A stretch of DNA of 17,376 nt, from positions 1 to 17,376 of the forward strand of contig JASLFS010000054.1 in the NCBI GenBank assembly GCA_030150505.1, read 5' to 3'. The DNA comes from Vitreoscilla sp. (GTDB lineage Bacteria > Pseudomonadota > Gammaproteobacteria > Burkholderiales > Neisseriaceae). The notes beneath the pieces were generated by a model. The model was not told where the DNA came from. It did no database searches and worked only from the letters and a program-made list of their open reading frames with translations. Below, piece by piece: positions 1 through 6,795 of this stretch (the stretch's first letter is position 1; every line of letters starts with the position of its first letter). The translations under genes were made by a program, and so were the position numbers.

Positions 1-95
1 AGTTTTTTCTTAATATTCGTTTCATCGAGATTGCTTCCCATGCTTTCAATTTTTTCAATCTGCCGACTTAATAGCACTCTTCCTTTCACCCTCAT
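1..95 (-). CDS. Possible 5' end of a gene leaving the left edge
   Basis: An ATG at 95-93 opens a frame (MRVKGRVLLSRQIEKIESMG...) that stays open to the window edge, about 31 codons. A TAG stands four codons upstream. No convincing ribosome site precedes it. The charged, helix-like composition is protein-like, but the opposite strand is also open here (SFFLIFVSSRLLPM...), so neither is certain. No function assigned. Confidence 0.2.
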   Translation of the reverse strand, partial: MRVKGRVLLSRQIEKIESMGSNLDETNIKKK

Positions 96-412
96 CAGGC
101 TATAAATCTATTAGACATCTAATTAAAATATAATTAAGTTCTAAAATAGAACTAAGGGGAAAATAACCAAGCGACTATTTGTTGTCAATCATGCATAAGG
201 GAATGATCATGAGGTTGGCCTAACATGACTTAACTTTCTGTATAAATGATATGCTTTGGAAATTTTACACCGACAAATAATCTAAAAACTCAAATAATGA
301 TTTAGATTAAACCTACGTTAGATTAATTTTTATTTATATAGGGTCTCTCATTGTCTGAAAGAGAAAATCACCGACAGAATCATACGTTTTACTTACTAAA
401 TCTCCTGAATAC
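96..412. other. AT-rich stretch without recognisable gene
   Basis: About 320 bases with frequent stops on both strands. I see no tRNA, no insertion sequence end and no clear terminator. It may contain further worn remnants of the array or the border to chromosomal sequence. Confidence 0.5.
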
Positions 413-577
413 TCAATAAATACTTGTACCCTTCTCATACGCCAATTTTACAGTCTGTTCTAGCTCCTCATCAGAACCGTTTTTATCAAGGATAAAATCC
501 TCAAAATTATCTATACCTGTAAAACTATAATCCAAACCATCTTAATGAGTAGGACAAATAATGAAGTGATTATCCAT
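413..577 (-). pseudogene. Short broken gene remnant, possibly immunity-like
   Basis: From an ATG at 577 the frame reads MDNHFIICPTH, then TAA (544-542), then DGLDYSFTGIDNFEDFILDKNGSDEELEQTVKLAYEKGTSIY and TGA at 415-413. The part after the stop is an acidic, protein-like stretch of about 42 codons with good helical pattern, suggesting the tail of a small soluble protein whose frame was interrupted. The acidic composition and its place downstream of CDI modules suggest an immunity remnant, but I recognise no family and the fragment is short. Confidence 0.35.
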
Positions 578-614
578 TAATCTAATACTGAATATCCTGA
601 GAGTTTAAATAGTA

Positions 615-1175
615 TTAAAGAGCATCAACAACAAAGTACCATCCAATTTTTTTAGGAACATACCTGAATACTTCAGTCCCTACTTTCTGCTTTGTCTCAC
701 AGTTAATAATATCAAAAGTAATTTCTCTTTGATCAAATATCATTCCGTAAGAACCATCTTTTTTATAAAAATATGTAGAATCACCAAACACAAAAGTATC
801 ATAACCATATTCTAGACTAGACTTTTGTAAATAAATACCATCCTTGTAATACGCCAAGTTCAATGGGCTAGATCCCCCATGAGGTCCAATATTAATCTTA
901 AGATTATTCATACAAAGAATTCTATCTTCAATATGGAAAGTTATTGGCATAGCGATGCTATTATCTATAGAATCTTCAATCAGTATATTAATTATATACC
1001 CCTCTCTGTAAAGCAATAAATTTTGAGGGAATATTTTTTTCTTCTTTTCAAAATAAGAAACGATTTCATAAGACTGATTTTCCACTGGTATAATTCGGTA
1101 TAGATCATTTATTCCCGTTATCATACAACTAGAAATCGGAATACAAAGAGCTAACAGTATAAGTATTTTTTTCAT
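615..1175 (-). CDS. Small lipoprotein of unknown function at the end of the array
   Basis: A 186-residue protein with a lipoprotein signal: MKK, a hydrophobic core (ILILLALCIPI), then the lipobox ISSC with Cys17 as the likely lipidated residue. The mature part is mostly beta-type and polar (for example INILIEDSIDNS, EITFDIINCETKQKVG), so it should sit in the periplasm on a membrane. The start is firm: GGAGG six bases before the ATG. The family is not recognised. It follows the module 3 remnant, where an immunity gene would stand in the other modules, so it may be a periplasmic immunity protein left from a lost toxin, or an accessory lipoprotein of the CDI locus; both are inference. It is the only complete gene in the left 3 kb. 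Confidence 0.75.
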   Translation of the reverse strand: MKKILILLALCIPISSCMITGINDLYRIIPVENQSYEIVSYFEKKKKIFPQNLLLYREGYIINILIEDSIDNSIAMPITFHIEDRILCMNNLKINIGPHGGSSPLNLAYYKDGIYLQKSSLEYGYDTFVFGDSTYFYKKDGSYGMIFDQREITFDIINCETKQKVGTEVFRYVPKKIGWYFVVDAL

Positions 1176-1181
1176 TTTTAA

Positions 1182-1186
1182 CCTCC
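1182..1186 (-). promoter_or_regulatory. Shine-Dalgarno of the lipoprotein gene
   Basis: GGAGG six bases before the ATG at 1175. It fixes the start and shows that this gene is equipped for its own translation, unlike the startless fragments beside it. Confidence 0.7.
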
Positions 1187-1316
1187 GTTAGCTTGTTACT
1201 TTTAATATTCATAAAATAGAAATAGCTTATTAGCACTTACATCCCACAATAATCTACCTTCTATTTCTCTTTGATAAGAAATTCAGAACAACAATTTAAA
1301 TTATTACTATTATTTT

Positions 1317-1661
1317 TTAGGAAAATTCATAGTCAATGATATTATTATAGTCATCAGCTATATTTTCAACAGAATTAAAATAATCATGATTAGAAATATT
1401 CACTGAAGGCCTTATGTCCCCTAATATTTTATTACTATTTTTATCAATAGTAATATCATCTGAAATGGAATTATTAGCTCGTATTTCTATTGTCCACCAT
1501 GCAGATATTTTATAGTCAGTATTTTTAGACTTTAAGAAATTCGCTTGGGCCGCTGGTGTTTTTAAACTTTGAAATGTATCCCAATCAGCTCCACCTTTGC
1601 TCTGTAATTCATCAATAGTAATCTGTTGTTTGACTTGCTTTTCAACATCAGCTTTTGCTTG
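1317..1661 (-). pseudogene. Module 3 remnant: startless orphan head fused to unrelated sequence
   Basis: An open frame of 114 codons begins right after a TAA (1664-1662). Its first part (KADVEKQVKQQITIDELQ through FLKSKNTDYKISA) is the same head found at the start of orphan module 1, with some substitutions. At 1500 the similarity stops: the pretoxin, VENN and toxin are absent, and the frame continues as WWTIEIRANNSISDD...NIIDYEFS to TAA at 1319-1317. That second part could be the end of a toxin or immunity gene joined by deletion; I do not recognise it. No start codon or ribosome site is present, so expression is unlikely. Confidence 0.6.
1501..1661 (-). repeat. Pretoxin head repeat, copy D (module 3 remnant)
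   Basis: Only the head portion is present, matching copy B from AAAGCTGATGTTGAAAAGCA to TATAAAATA. Similarity ends abruptly at 1500. Confidence 0.75.
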
Positions 1662-1700
1662 TTAATTTTGGCTGTAAATATGTGTCGGAACAACAATTGA

Positions 1701-1735
1701 AATTAAATAAAGGTGACTGCGGAAATAGTCACCTT
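1701..1735 (-). terminator. Intrinsic terminator after orphan immunity gene 2
   Basis: On the minus strand a nine-base-pair stem (AAGGTGACT / AGTCACCTT, 1735-1727 and 1718-1710) with an eight-base loop is followed by TTTATTTAATTT. It is the same design and downstream sequence as the terminator after cdiI, including a shared AATTGTT tail. Confidence 0.75.
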
Positions 1736-1771
1736 GGGTCGTCTGATGAATTAAATCGGATTTAACCAAAG

Positions 1772-2379
1772 TTATTTACAGGGTTCCTTTAAAAATAGGT
1801 TTGTACAACAAAGTCGTTCATCATATAAAAAAAACCTCAATGACAATTCATTGCCTCCCTGCCATCGTTGCACTGGTATACATCGATCATTATGTAATAC
1901 TTCAACTACCTTTTCCCAATTATTTCCAGATGTACTGCCCCCAAATATATCTAAAGAATTAAATATATCCTGAGTTTCTAATTCAGGCTCCTTATCAGAT
2001 AAAAAAATAAATGAATGTCCTGATAATACAAATGCATTTTCACTTATCCCTAAAGGTAAATCGGAATTATCTAGATTAAAATATGTTGCGAATATTATTT
2101 CCCCTTCATCATTTATAAATTTTTTTCCTCATTATTTGAATATTTTCCAAATTTTTCTCGAATATACTGTTGTTTCCACAATCCCTTATGGCAATTTATT
2201 TTAGAGTTTGTTCTCCAAGTACTGTCGCATAAAAACAAATATAATTTAAATTTACTATTAATATTTTCATTAATATAATTAGATATCATTTCCTCCATTA
2301 ACTGGATATTATTCATTCTATCTTCTGCGAGAATAAATAATTCATTTTTTTCAGCATCTAATTCAGTTTTAATAATCAT
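1772..2379 (-). pseudogene. Orphan immunity gene 2, broken by one frameshift
   Basis: It overlaps the end of orphan toxin 2 by 11 bases. I prefer the ATG at 2379 (MIIKTELDAEKNEL) because GGGA precedes it by a suitable distance; an ATG at 2391 is in the same frame. The frame stops early after NNEEKNL because an A-run holds seven A (2126-2120); eight would restore the frame. The following frame then reads FINDEGEIIFATYFNLDNSD, continues through NNWEKVVEVLH and RWQGGNELSLRFF, and ends at TAA 1774-1772. The repaired protein would be about 202 residues, acidic and soluble. I do not recognise the family. Position next to the toxin makes immunity the likely former role. Confidence 0.7.
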
Positions 2380-3659
2380 AATGATTCCCATTTAGAGTGT
2401 TAAAATGCGGACCTCTATTCTGTGATGGATCATCCAAAAAAACATGCCCTTTGCTATCATCTCGAATAATAACAGTTTGAGTCCCACCTCCAAACTTGGG
2501 AACTTCATATTCATATTGTTTACCAGGCTGTATATTACCTCTTCTATCAACGTTAGGCTTCACTCTTGTGGGTTGCATGCTGACAGGAATACCAGCATCT
2601 TTTTTGCCTGATTGAAGGCACCATTACGTCCTGCACCAGTAGAAGTATAGTTTACAGGTCTATCTCCTTGTACCTGTGACGCACTCGCTTTGGTACTTGT
2701 TTTTCTAACTCCTGTCAATGCGCCATATACACTCGAGGCTATGAGGTCTGCTTCTTGTCTATCAATGCCATACTTTTGTTGTAGGCGTTTAGCAAACCCT
2801 GTAGATGAAACTACATTAGCTGATTCTATTTGGTGTGATAGCAATGCAGCTTGATCACTCCCCACATTCTTAAATGTTCCAATTTCATTTAAAAAATCTT
2901 TCTTCTGATTTATGATAAATGTGTACTTCTGCTTGCATAAGGTAGCATTGGTTGAACAAATAGCGACCAACTCGTCCTGTTGGGCTATTGCCAGTTTTCG
3001 GTATTTATCTCTCACTTAATCACAAGTTGTTTTAGATCCACATGTTTCCAACTCCAAATCGTAATAACTCAGCTGAGACGATGTTAAATAATTATTCCCC
3101 ACTGCATTCTGTCCAACCACTCCCGCAAGTTGTGCACTAAATGCTGAATCACCGACTGTGCCACCAACTACAGCACCAATCGCTGCAGTGAGATCACGAA
3201 TCTGGGTTTTCACATCTTCGGGTAAACGATTGGCCTCAAACTCACCATTGGCATTTTGATAATCTGGATTACTCTTATATTTTTGACTTAAATAATCTGC
3301 TGCTGATTCGGCAGCTACCGCAGCACTACCACCTGCTGTGGGGTTCTCCCCATTAACATAAGCTAAAGTTGCACCAAGGATGGTATGCGCAGTGAGTTGC
3401 GCTGCTTTGTTTTTGTCTTCACCATGACCCCATCGCTGACCAATCACATAAGCCGCATAAGGGGACAAACTATTCGCTGCAACTTGTAAGTCTGTTTGAC
3501 CACCAAGTGCGCCTGTGATTGCAGTGGTAACTGCATTTAAAGCACGACTATTTGAGCCACCAATACCTCAAGCTTGGGCACTTTCTGCAGCTATTTTATA
3601 GTCACTATTTTTAGATTTTAAGAAATCCTCTTGGGCTGCTGGTGTTTTTAAATTCTGAT
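2369..3659 (-). pseudogene. Orphan CdiA-CT 2: decayed pretoxin and HNH/EndoVII-like toxin
   Basis: The frame is recognisable from the LKTPAAQEDF head to a terminal GNHYDY but is broken three times. TGG became TGA at 3570-3568 (the Trp of AWGIGG in orphan 1). An in-frame TAA stands at 3018-3016, between TTCD and VRDKYRKL, probably a former CAA. A one-base loss in an A-run (six A at 2605-2600, seven needed) separates FNQAKK from DAGIPVSMQPTRV. The pretoxin motif reads VGNN instead of VENN (3102-3091). The entry part has the common Cys-rich pattern (ETCGSKTTCD, LVAICSTNATLCKQK). The toxin end (NQAKKDAGIP, KQYEYEVP, SKGHVF, RGPHFN, HYDY) resembles polymorphic toxins usually labelled HNH/Endonuclease VII fold; that family name is recollection, not a search. 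The head is cut near 3661. No start codon or promoter is seen. Confidence 0.75.
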
Positions 3660-3661
3660 AG
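3091..3661 (-). repeat. Pretoxin direct repeat, copy C (orphan 2), truncated head
   Basis: Matches copy B from a breakpoint near 3661 (CTATCAG) to VGNN. It has a nonsense codon at 3570-3568 and the Glu-to-Gly change in VENN. Confidence 0.85.
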
Positions 3662-3686
3662 TTTTATCAACACACATCATGATTCA

Positions 3687-3710
3687 GGGTGACTGCGGAA
3701 ACAGTCACCC
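3687..3710 (-). terminator. Terminator-type hairpin that lost its U-tract
   Basis: The stem GGGTGACTG / CAGTCACCC with a seven- to eight-base loop lies after orphan immunity gene 1. It is clearly related to the hairpins near 6316 and 1722 (shared TGACT / AGTCA core and loop GCGGAAA). Here the stem is followed by TGAATCATGATG instead of a T-run, so it is probably a weak or inactive terminator, apparently damaged by a deletion that also removed the head of orphan module 2. Confidence 0.55.
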
Positions 3711-3833
3711 TAACTCATAGAATTAATGAAAAACTCTACACTGAATTCACTACAAGCCCAACTACAACAAAAGCCTCTCTACATAGTTGTATTTTGAAGC
3801 CATTATGAATTCACTCTGCTCTCATAATGATAT

Positions 3834-4304
3834 TTAAAACTGTACATAATCACTAGGATCAGTATCTAAAACTAATAATCGATCAGATTCTTTTAAGTAA
3901 ATCTCTAAAATATCTTTTGAAACATAAACTTTTAACCGACTATCAAAATCAAAATCAAACATACACGTTGCCAAAGTATATAAAAATATATAACACTCTT
4001 TATCCGTAACATCGGCACCAAGGCTTCTAATATTAAACCTTAAACTTATATTTGTGTTTATCAGTTCAAGATAACTCATTAAACAGTCTCTAAATCCATC
4101 AGGACTTGTACCACCAAAATAATATTGATTACATCTGCCCATAATAGGATTATCATCAGGATAATCCTTATATACTATACTACCAATATATTGGGTTACT
4201 TCCCCAATAGAACTTAATGTATTATCAAGGTTAATGACCAGCTCATTTTTAGTACTAGAGTCTTCTGCACAAAAAAAAGCATATAATTGATTAAACTTAC
4301 TCAT
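3834..4304 (-). CDS. Orphan immunity protein 1, partner of the RNase-type orphan toxin
   Basis: A 156-residue soluble, acidic protein (MSKFNQLYAFFCAED...DPSDYVQF) starting with an ATGA overlap on the orphan toxin stop. GGAG lies about nine bases upstream of the ATG. It is not recognisably barstar, although the toxin looks barnase/RNase T1-like, so it may belong to another immunity family. The frame is complete, with no decay. Intact orphan immunity genes can protect against neighbours that deliver the matching toxin, even when their own toxin fragment is silent; that role is inference here. No clear promoter is visible, and the terminator at 6328-6292 stands between it and the cdiBAI message. 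Function rests on position and overlap. Confidence 0.7.
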   Translation of the reverse strand: MSKFNQLYAFFCAEDSSTKNELVINLDNTLSSIGEVTQYIGSIVYKDYPDDNPIMGRCNQYYFGGTSPDGFRDCLMSYLELINTNISLRFNIRSLGADVTDKECYIFLYTLATCMFDFDFDSRLKVYVSKDILEIYLKESDRLLVLDTDPSDYVQF

Positions 4305-6259
4305 TTAATTTTTCTCCAGGTATTTCCAATTGCTTTATTTGATGGTGAAATTGGTTTACTTGGATCTGGACGAACTTGCCCATAATGATTTGGTGTATAC
4401 CACATCGAGTTATCACTCCCAACAACAATTCGCTGAGTTCCTCTACCATTTACGCCTTCTGTTGGCACAACCCACTCTGTATATTTAGGCCCAGTAGGCA
4501 ATTTAGGGTGAGTCGAATTATTGTATGGAACTCCATCTTTAAGTGCAGCATTAGGCTGATTGTTTAATATTCGTTGAATCGTAGGATTTAAATCAACATC
4601 TACCTTTACTATACGACCATTTGGTAATTGAATCGGCTGATTTGTAATTCTTTCACCAATTGAGTTAGCCCATTCTGCCTTAAATTTATTCCCCTCATCA
4701 ATTCGTGCTTGAACATTATCTGGATGATAAGGATCAGTTTTCAATGCTGGATTACCACCACTAATTTGCTGCCCTTTCTTTATTTCACAGCAATTGGCGT
4801 TATGAACCCAAATACCTAGTTCACCAACATGATAGGTGTGGAAACCTGCGACCTCGATATTATAAACAGTTTCTAATTTACCTGGGATTAATATTTGGCT
4901 AACAACCGTGAGCTCTTCATTATCACGATTAAGTACAATCATCCCTGATTTTAGAAGTGAGGCTTTTAACCAGCCATAATCTTTAATCCAAAATGGGTGC
5001 TCTGAAGTCGTTTCTAAAGTTTCTAAACGACCTTGTTGATCTTGTATTACAACATTAAAAATTGCTTGTTCAGCTGTTACTTTTGTGGCTATAACTGGAC
5101 GATAACCATATGCTAAAGTAGCATCATTTCTTGACCAAACCAGTTCTCCTCCTGTAAATGTTTCAATTGCTTTTAGACCTTGGTTTGTTTCAATTAAAGT
5201 ACCAGCTGTAAAACAACTTCCTCCTGAACACGCTTTAGCCGCATCACTCAAAGCAGCTTTCATTTTAACTACATTTCCAACATCACGGGCTTCGTTGTAA
5301 AGCTTTTGGGCTTTGTAATAATCCTTCGCAACATCTCCAGCAATAGGGATCAATCCTATAGTTGCAAAAACATAATCACCAACAGTCCGTGCTTCATAAA
5401 ATCCTTTTATGTCACCAACAATAGGAACAAAATCTAAGGTCAAACCTCCTACAGTTTTAAGATTATTCAATGTCTGTGTTTGCAAATGTGTCGTACAAGC
5501 AGCTGAATTGGCAGCTAAACCTGCAGCACCGCAGCCTTGAAAGCGTCCTGCTTGAACGCGGTCTTCATGCACACTATTTTTTACAATTTCACTATGATTA
5601 TTCTCCACCGCATTCTGTCCAACCACGCCTGCAAGCTGTGCATTAAATGCTGAATCACCCACTGTGCCACCAACTACAGCACCAATCGCTGCAATGAGGT
5701 CACGAATCTGAGTTTTCACATCTTCAGGTAGACGATTGGCCTCAAACTCACCATTGGCATTTTGATAGTCTGGATTATCTTTATATTTTTGACTTAAATA
5801 ATCTGCTGCAGATTCGGCTGCAACTGCCGCACTACCACCTGCTGCGGGGTTCCCCCCATTAACATAAGCTAAAGTTGCACCAAGGATCGCATGTGCAGTG
5901 AGTTGCGCTGCGGTATTTTTATCCTCACCATGACCCCATTGCTGACCAATCACAGAGGCCGCATAAGGAGACAAACTATTGGTAGCCACTTGTAGGTCTG
6001 TTTGACCACCAAGTGCGCCTGTAATTGCAGTGGTAACTGCATTTAAAGCTCGGCTATTTGAGCCACCGATGCCCCAAGCTTGGGCACTTTCTGCAGCTAT
6101 TTTATAGTCACTATTTTTAGATTTTAAGAAATCCTCTTGGGCTGCTGGTGTTTTTAAATTCTGATAGGCATCCCAATCAGATCCACCTTTGTTCTGTAAT
6201 TCATCAATAGCTATCTGTTGTTTAACTTGCTTTTCAACATCAGCTTTTGCTAGTGGATT
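4301..6259 (-). CDS. Orphan CdiA-CT 1: pretoxin-VENN-Hint-RNase N1/T1-like toxin, no start codon
   Basis: An open frame of 652 codons begins right after a TAA (6262-6260) with no ATG and no ribosome site, so it is a displaced 3' end of a cdiA gene. A GTG at 5989 is an annotation-type start without support; residues below count from it. Codons upstream of it encode a head (KADVEKQVKQQ...) and the WGIGGSNSRAL stretch. VENN is at 128-131. A hydrophobic pretoxin segment (LDFVPIVGDIKGF, IGLIPIAGDVAK) spans about 186-222. A Hint domain runs from Cys259 (CFTAGTLI) through the SEHPFW motif to VHN at 397 and could release the toxin by self-cleavage. The C-terminal domain carries YTEWVV (Glu505), QRIVVG (Arg520) and YTPNHY (His535). 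Order and spacing match the catalytic Glu/Arg/His of guanyl-specific RNases such as RNase Sa. The frame is intact. It is probably silent unless recombined onto cdiA. Confidence 0.8.
   Translation of the reverse strand, partial: NPLAKADVEKQVKQQIAIDELQNKGGSDWDAYQNLKTPAAQEDFLKSKNSDYKIAAESAQAWGIGGSNSRALNAVTTAITGALGGQTDLQVATNSLSPYAASVIGQQWGHGEDKNTAAQLTAHAILGATLAYVNGGNPAAGGSAAVAAESAADYLSQKYKDNPDYQNANGEFEANRLPEDVKTQIRDLIAAIGAVVGGTVGDSAFNAQLAGVVGQNAVENNHSEIVKNSVHEDRVQAGRFQGCGAAGLAANSAACTTHLQTQTLNNLKTVGGLTLDFVPIVGDIKGFYEARTVGDYVFATIGLIPIAGDVAKDYYKAQKLYNEARDVGNVVKMKAALSDAAKACSGGSCFTAGTLIETNQGLKAIETFTGGELVWSRNDATLAYGYRPVIATKVTAEQAIFNVVIQDQQGRLETLETTSEHPFWIKDYGWLKASLLKSGMIVLNRDNEELTVVSQILIPGKLETVYNIEVAGFHTYHVGELGIWVHNANCCEIKKGQQISGGNPALKTDPYHPDNVQARIDEGNKFKAEWANSIGERITNQPIQLPNGRIVKVDVDLNPTIQRILNNQPNAALKDGVPYNNSTHPKLPTGPKYTEWVVPTEGVNGRGTQRIVVGSDNSMWYTPNHYGQVRPDPSKPISPSNKAIGNTWRKIK
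5597..6259 (-). repeat. Pretoxin direct repeat, copy B (orphan 1) with head
   Basis: Matches copy A from WGIGG (6076) to VENN. Upstream of that it carries a head (6259-6077) that cdiA lacks but that orphan 2 and the module 3 remnant share. Confidence 0.9.
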
Positions 6260-6291
6260 TTAGCTATAAGTACGTGTTACCGTAACAATTA

Positions 6292-6328
6292 AAATTAAAT
6301 AAAAAGGCGACTGAGGAACAGTCGCCTT
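6292..6328 (-). terminator. Intrinsic terminator after cdiBAI
   Basis: On the minus strand a perfect stem (AAGGCGACTG / CAGTCGCCTT, positions 6328-6319 and 6313-6304, five-base loop) is followed directly by TTTTTATTTAATTTT. It lies 56 bases after the cdiI stop and should end the cdiBAI transcript before the orphan modules. The same hairpin type recurs after both orphan immunity genes. Confidence 0.85.
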
Positions 6329-6384
6329 GAATCACCTAATGAAGAAAATAGGATTTATACAGAATTATTTATAGGCCTTCAGAA

Positions 6385-6795
6385 TTAGTTACAGAGTCTA
6401 AAAGATATATTCTCATCTTCATCCTCAGTTACTTCATAGTTTCTAATAACTTTTCCATCAGGTGAGTAGAGAACAAAAGACCCCATATCCATATCTTCAT
6501 TATCTGGACAATAAAAAGATAGTTCATATTTTTTTGCTACATTTTTTAAATTGCCTAGAATTTTCTCATTATCTAAAATATCTCCATCAACAACATTAAT
6601 TAAAAGTGAAACATCTCCTTTGCAGGGCTGATAAACACATATAACTTTAAATTCATCAAAACGATAATATTCATTGTTTTCTGGTATAAATTTATCATAA
6701 GAAATTAAACAGAGATTATCCACATCTAAAATTTCTTTAGATATCAATTCCAAGTTAAAACTATCTAAATCTTCCTTAATATAAAAATCTATCAT
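6385..6795 (-). CDS. cdiI: CdiI, cognate immunity protein of the full-length CdiA
   Basis: A 136-residue soluble, strongly acidic protein (for example CPDNEDMDMGSF and VTEDEDEN) placed directly after the toxin gene, where CDI immunity genes sit. It should bind and block the CdiA-CT in the cytoplasm; the acidic charge suits a basic toxin end. I chose the ATG at 6795 (MIDFYIKED): it overlaps the cdiA stop as ATGA and has GGAGGGAGG seven bases upstream. A start at 6813 would put that Shine-Dalgarno sequence inside the gene. No signal peptide or membrane segment is present. The sequence family is not recognised; identity rests on position, overlap, size and charge. Expression is probably by translational coupling to cdiA. 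Confidence 0.85.
   Translation of the reverse strand: MIDFYIKEDLDSFNLELISKEILDVDNLCLISYDKFIPENNEYYRFDEFKVICVYQPCKGDVSLLINVVDGDILDNEKILGNLKNVAKKYELSFYCPDNEDMDMGSFVLYSPDGKVIRNYEVTEDEDENISFRLCN

Noticed and set aside
4790..5215. Self-splicing intein in orphan 1
   Set aside because: The Hint motifs are followed by a short toxin domain rather than by a resumed host protein, there is no homing endonuclease, and this layout is typical of polymorphic toxin Hint domains.
5968..5989. GTG at 5989 as a true start of orphan 1
   Set aside because: There is no ribosome site, the open frame and the homology to cdiA run upstream through it to 6259, and the same codon position lies in the middle of the pretoxin in cdiA.
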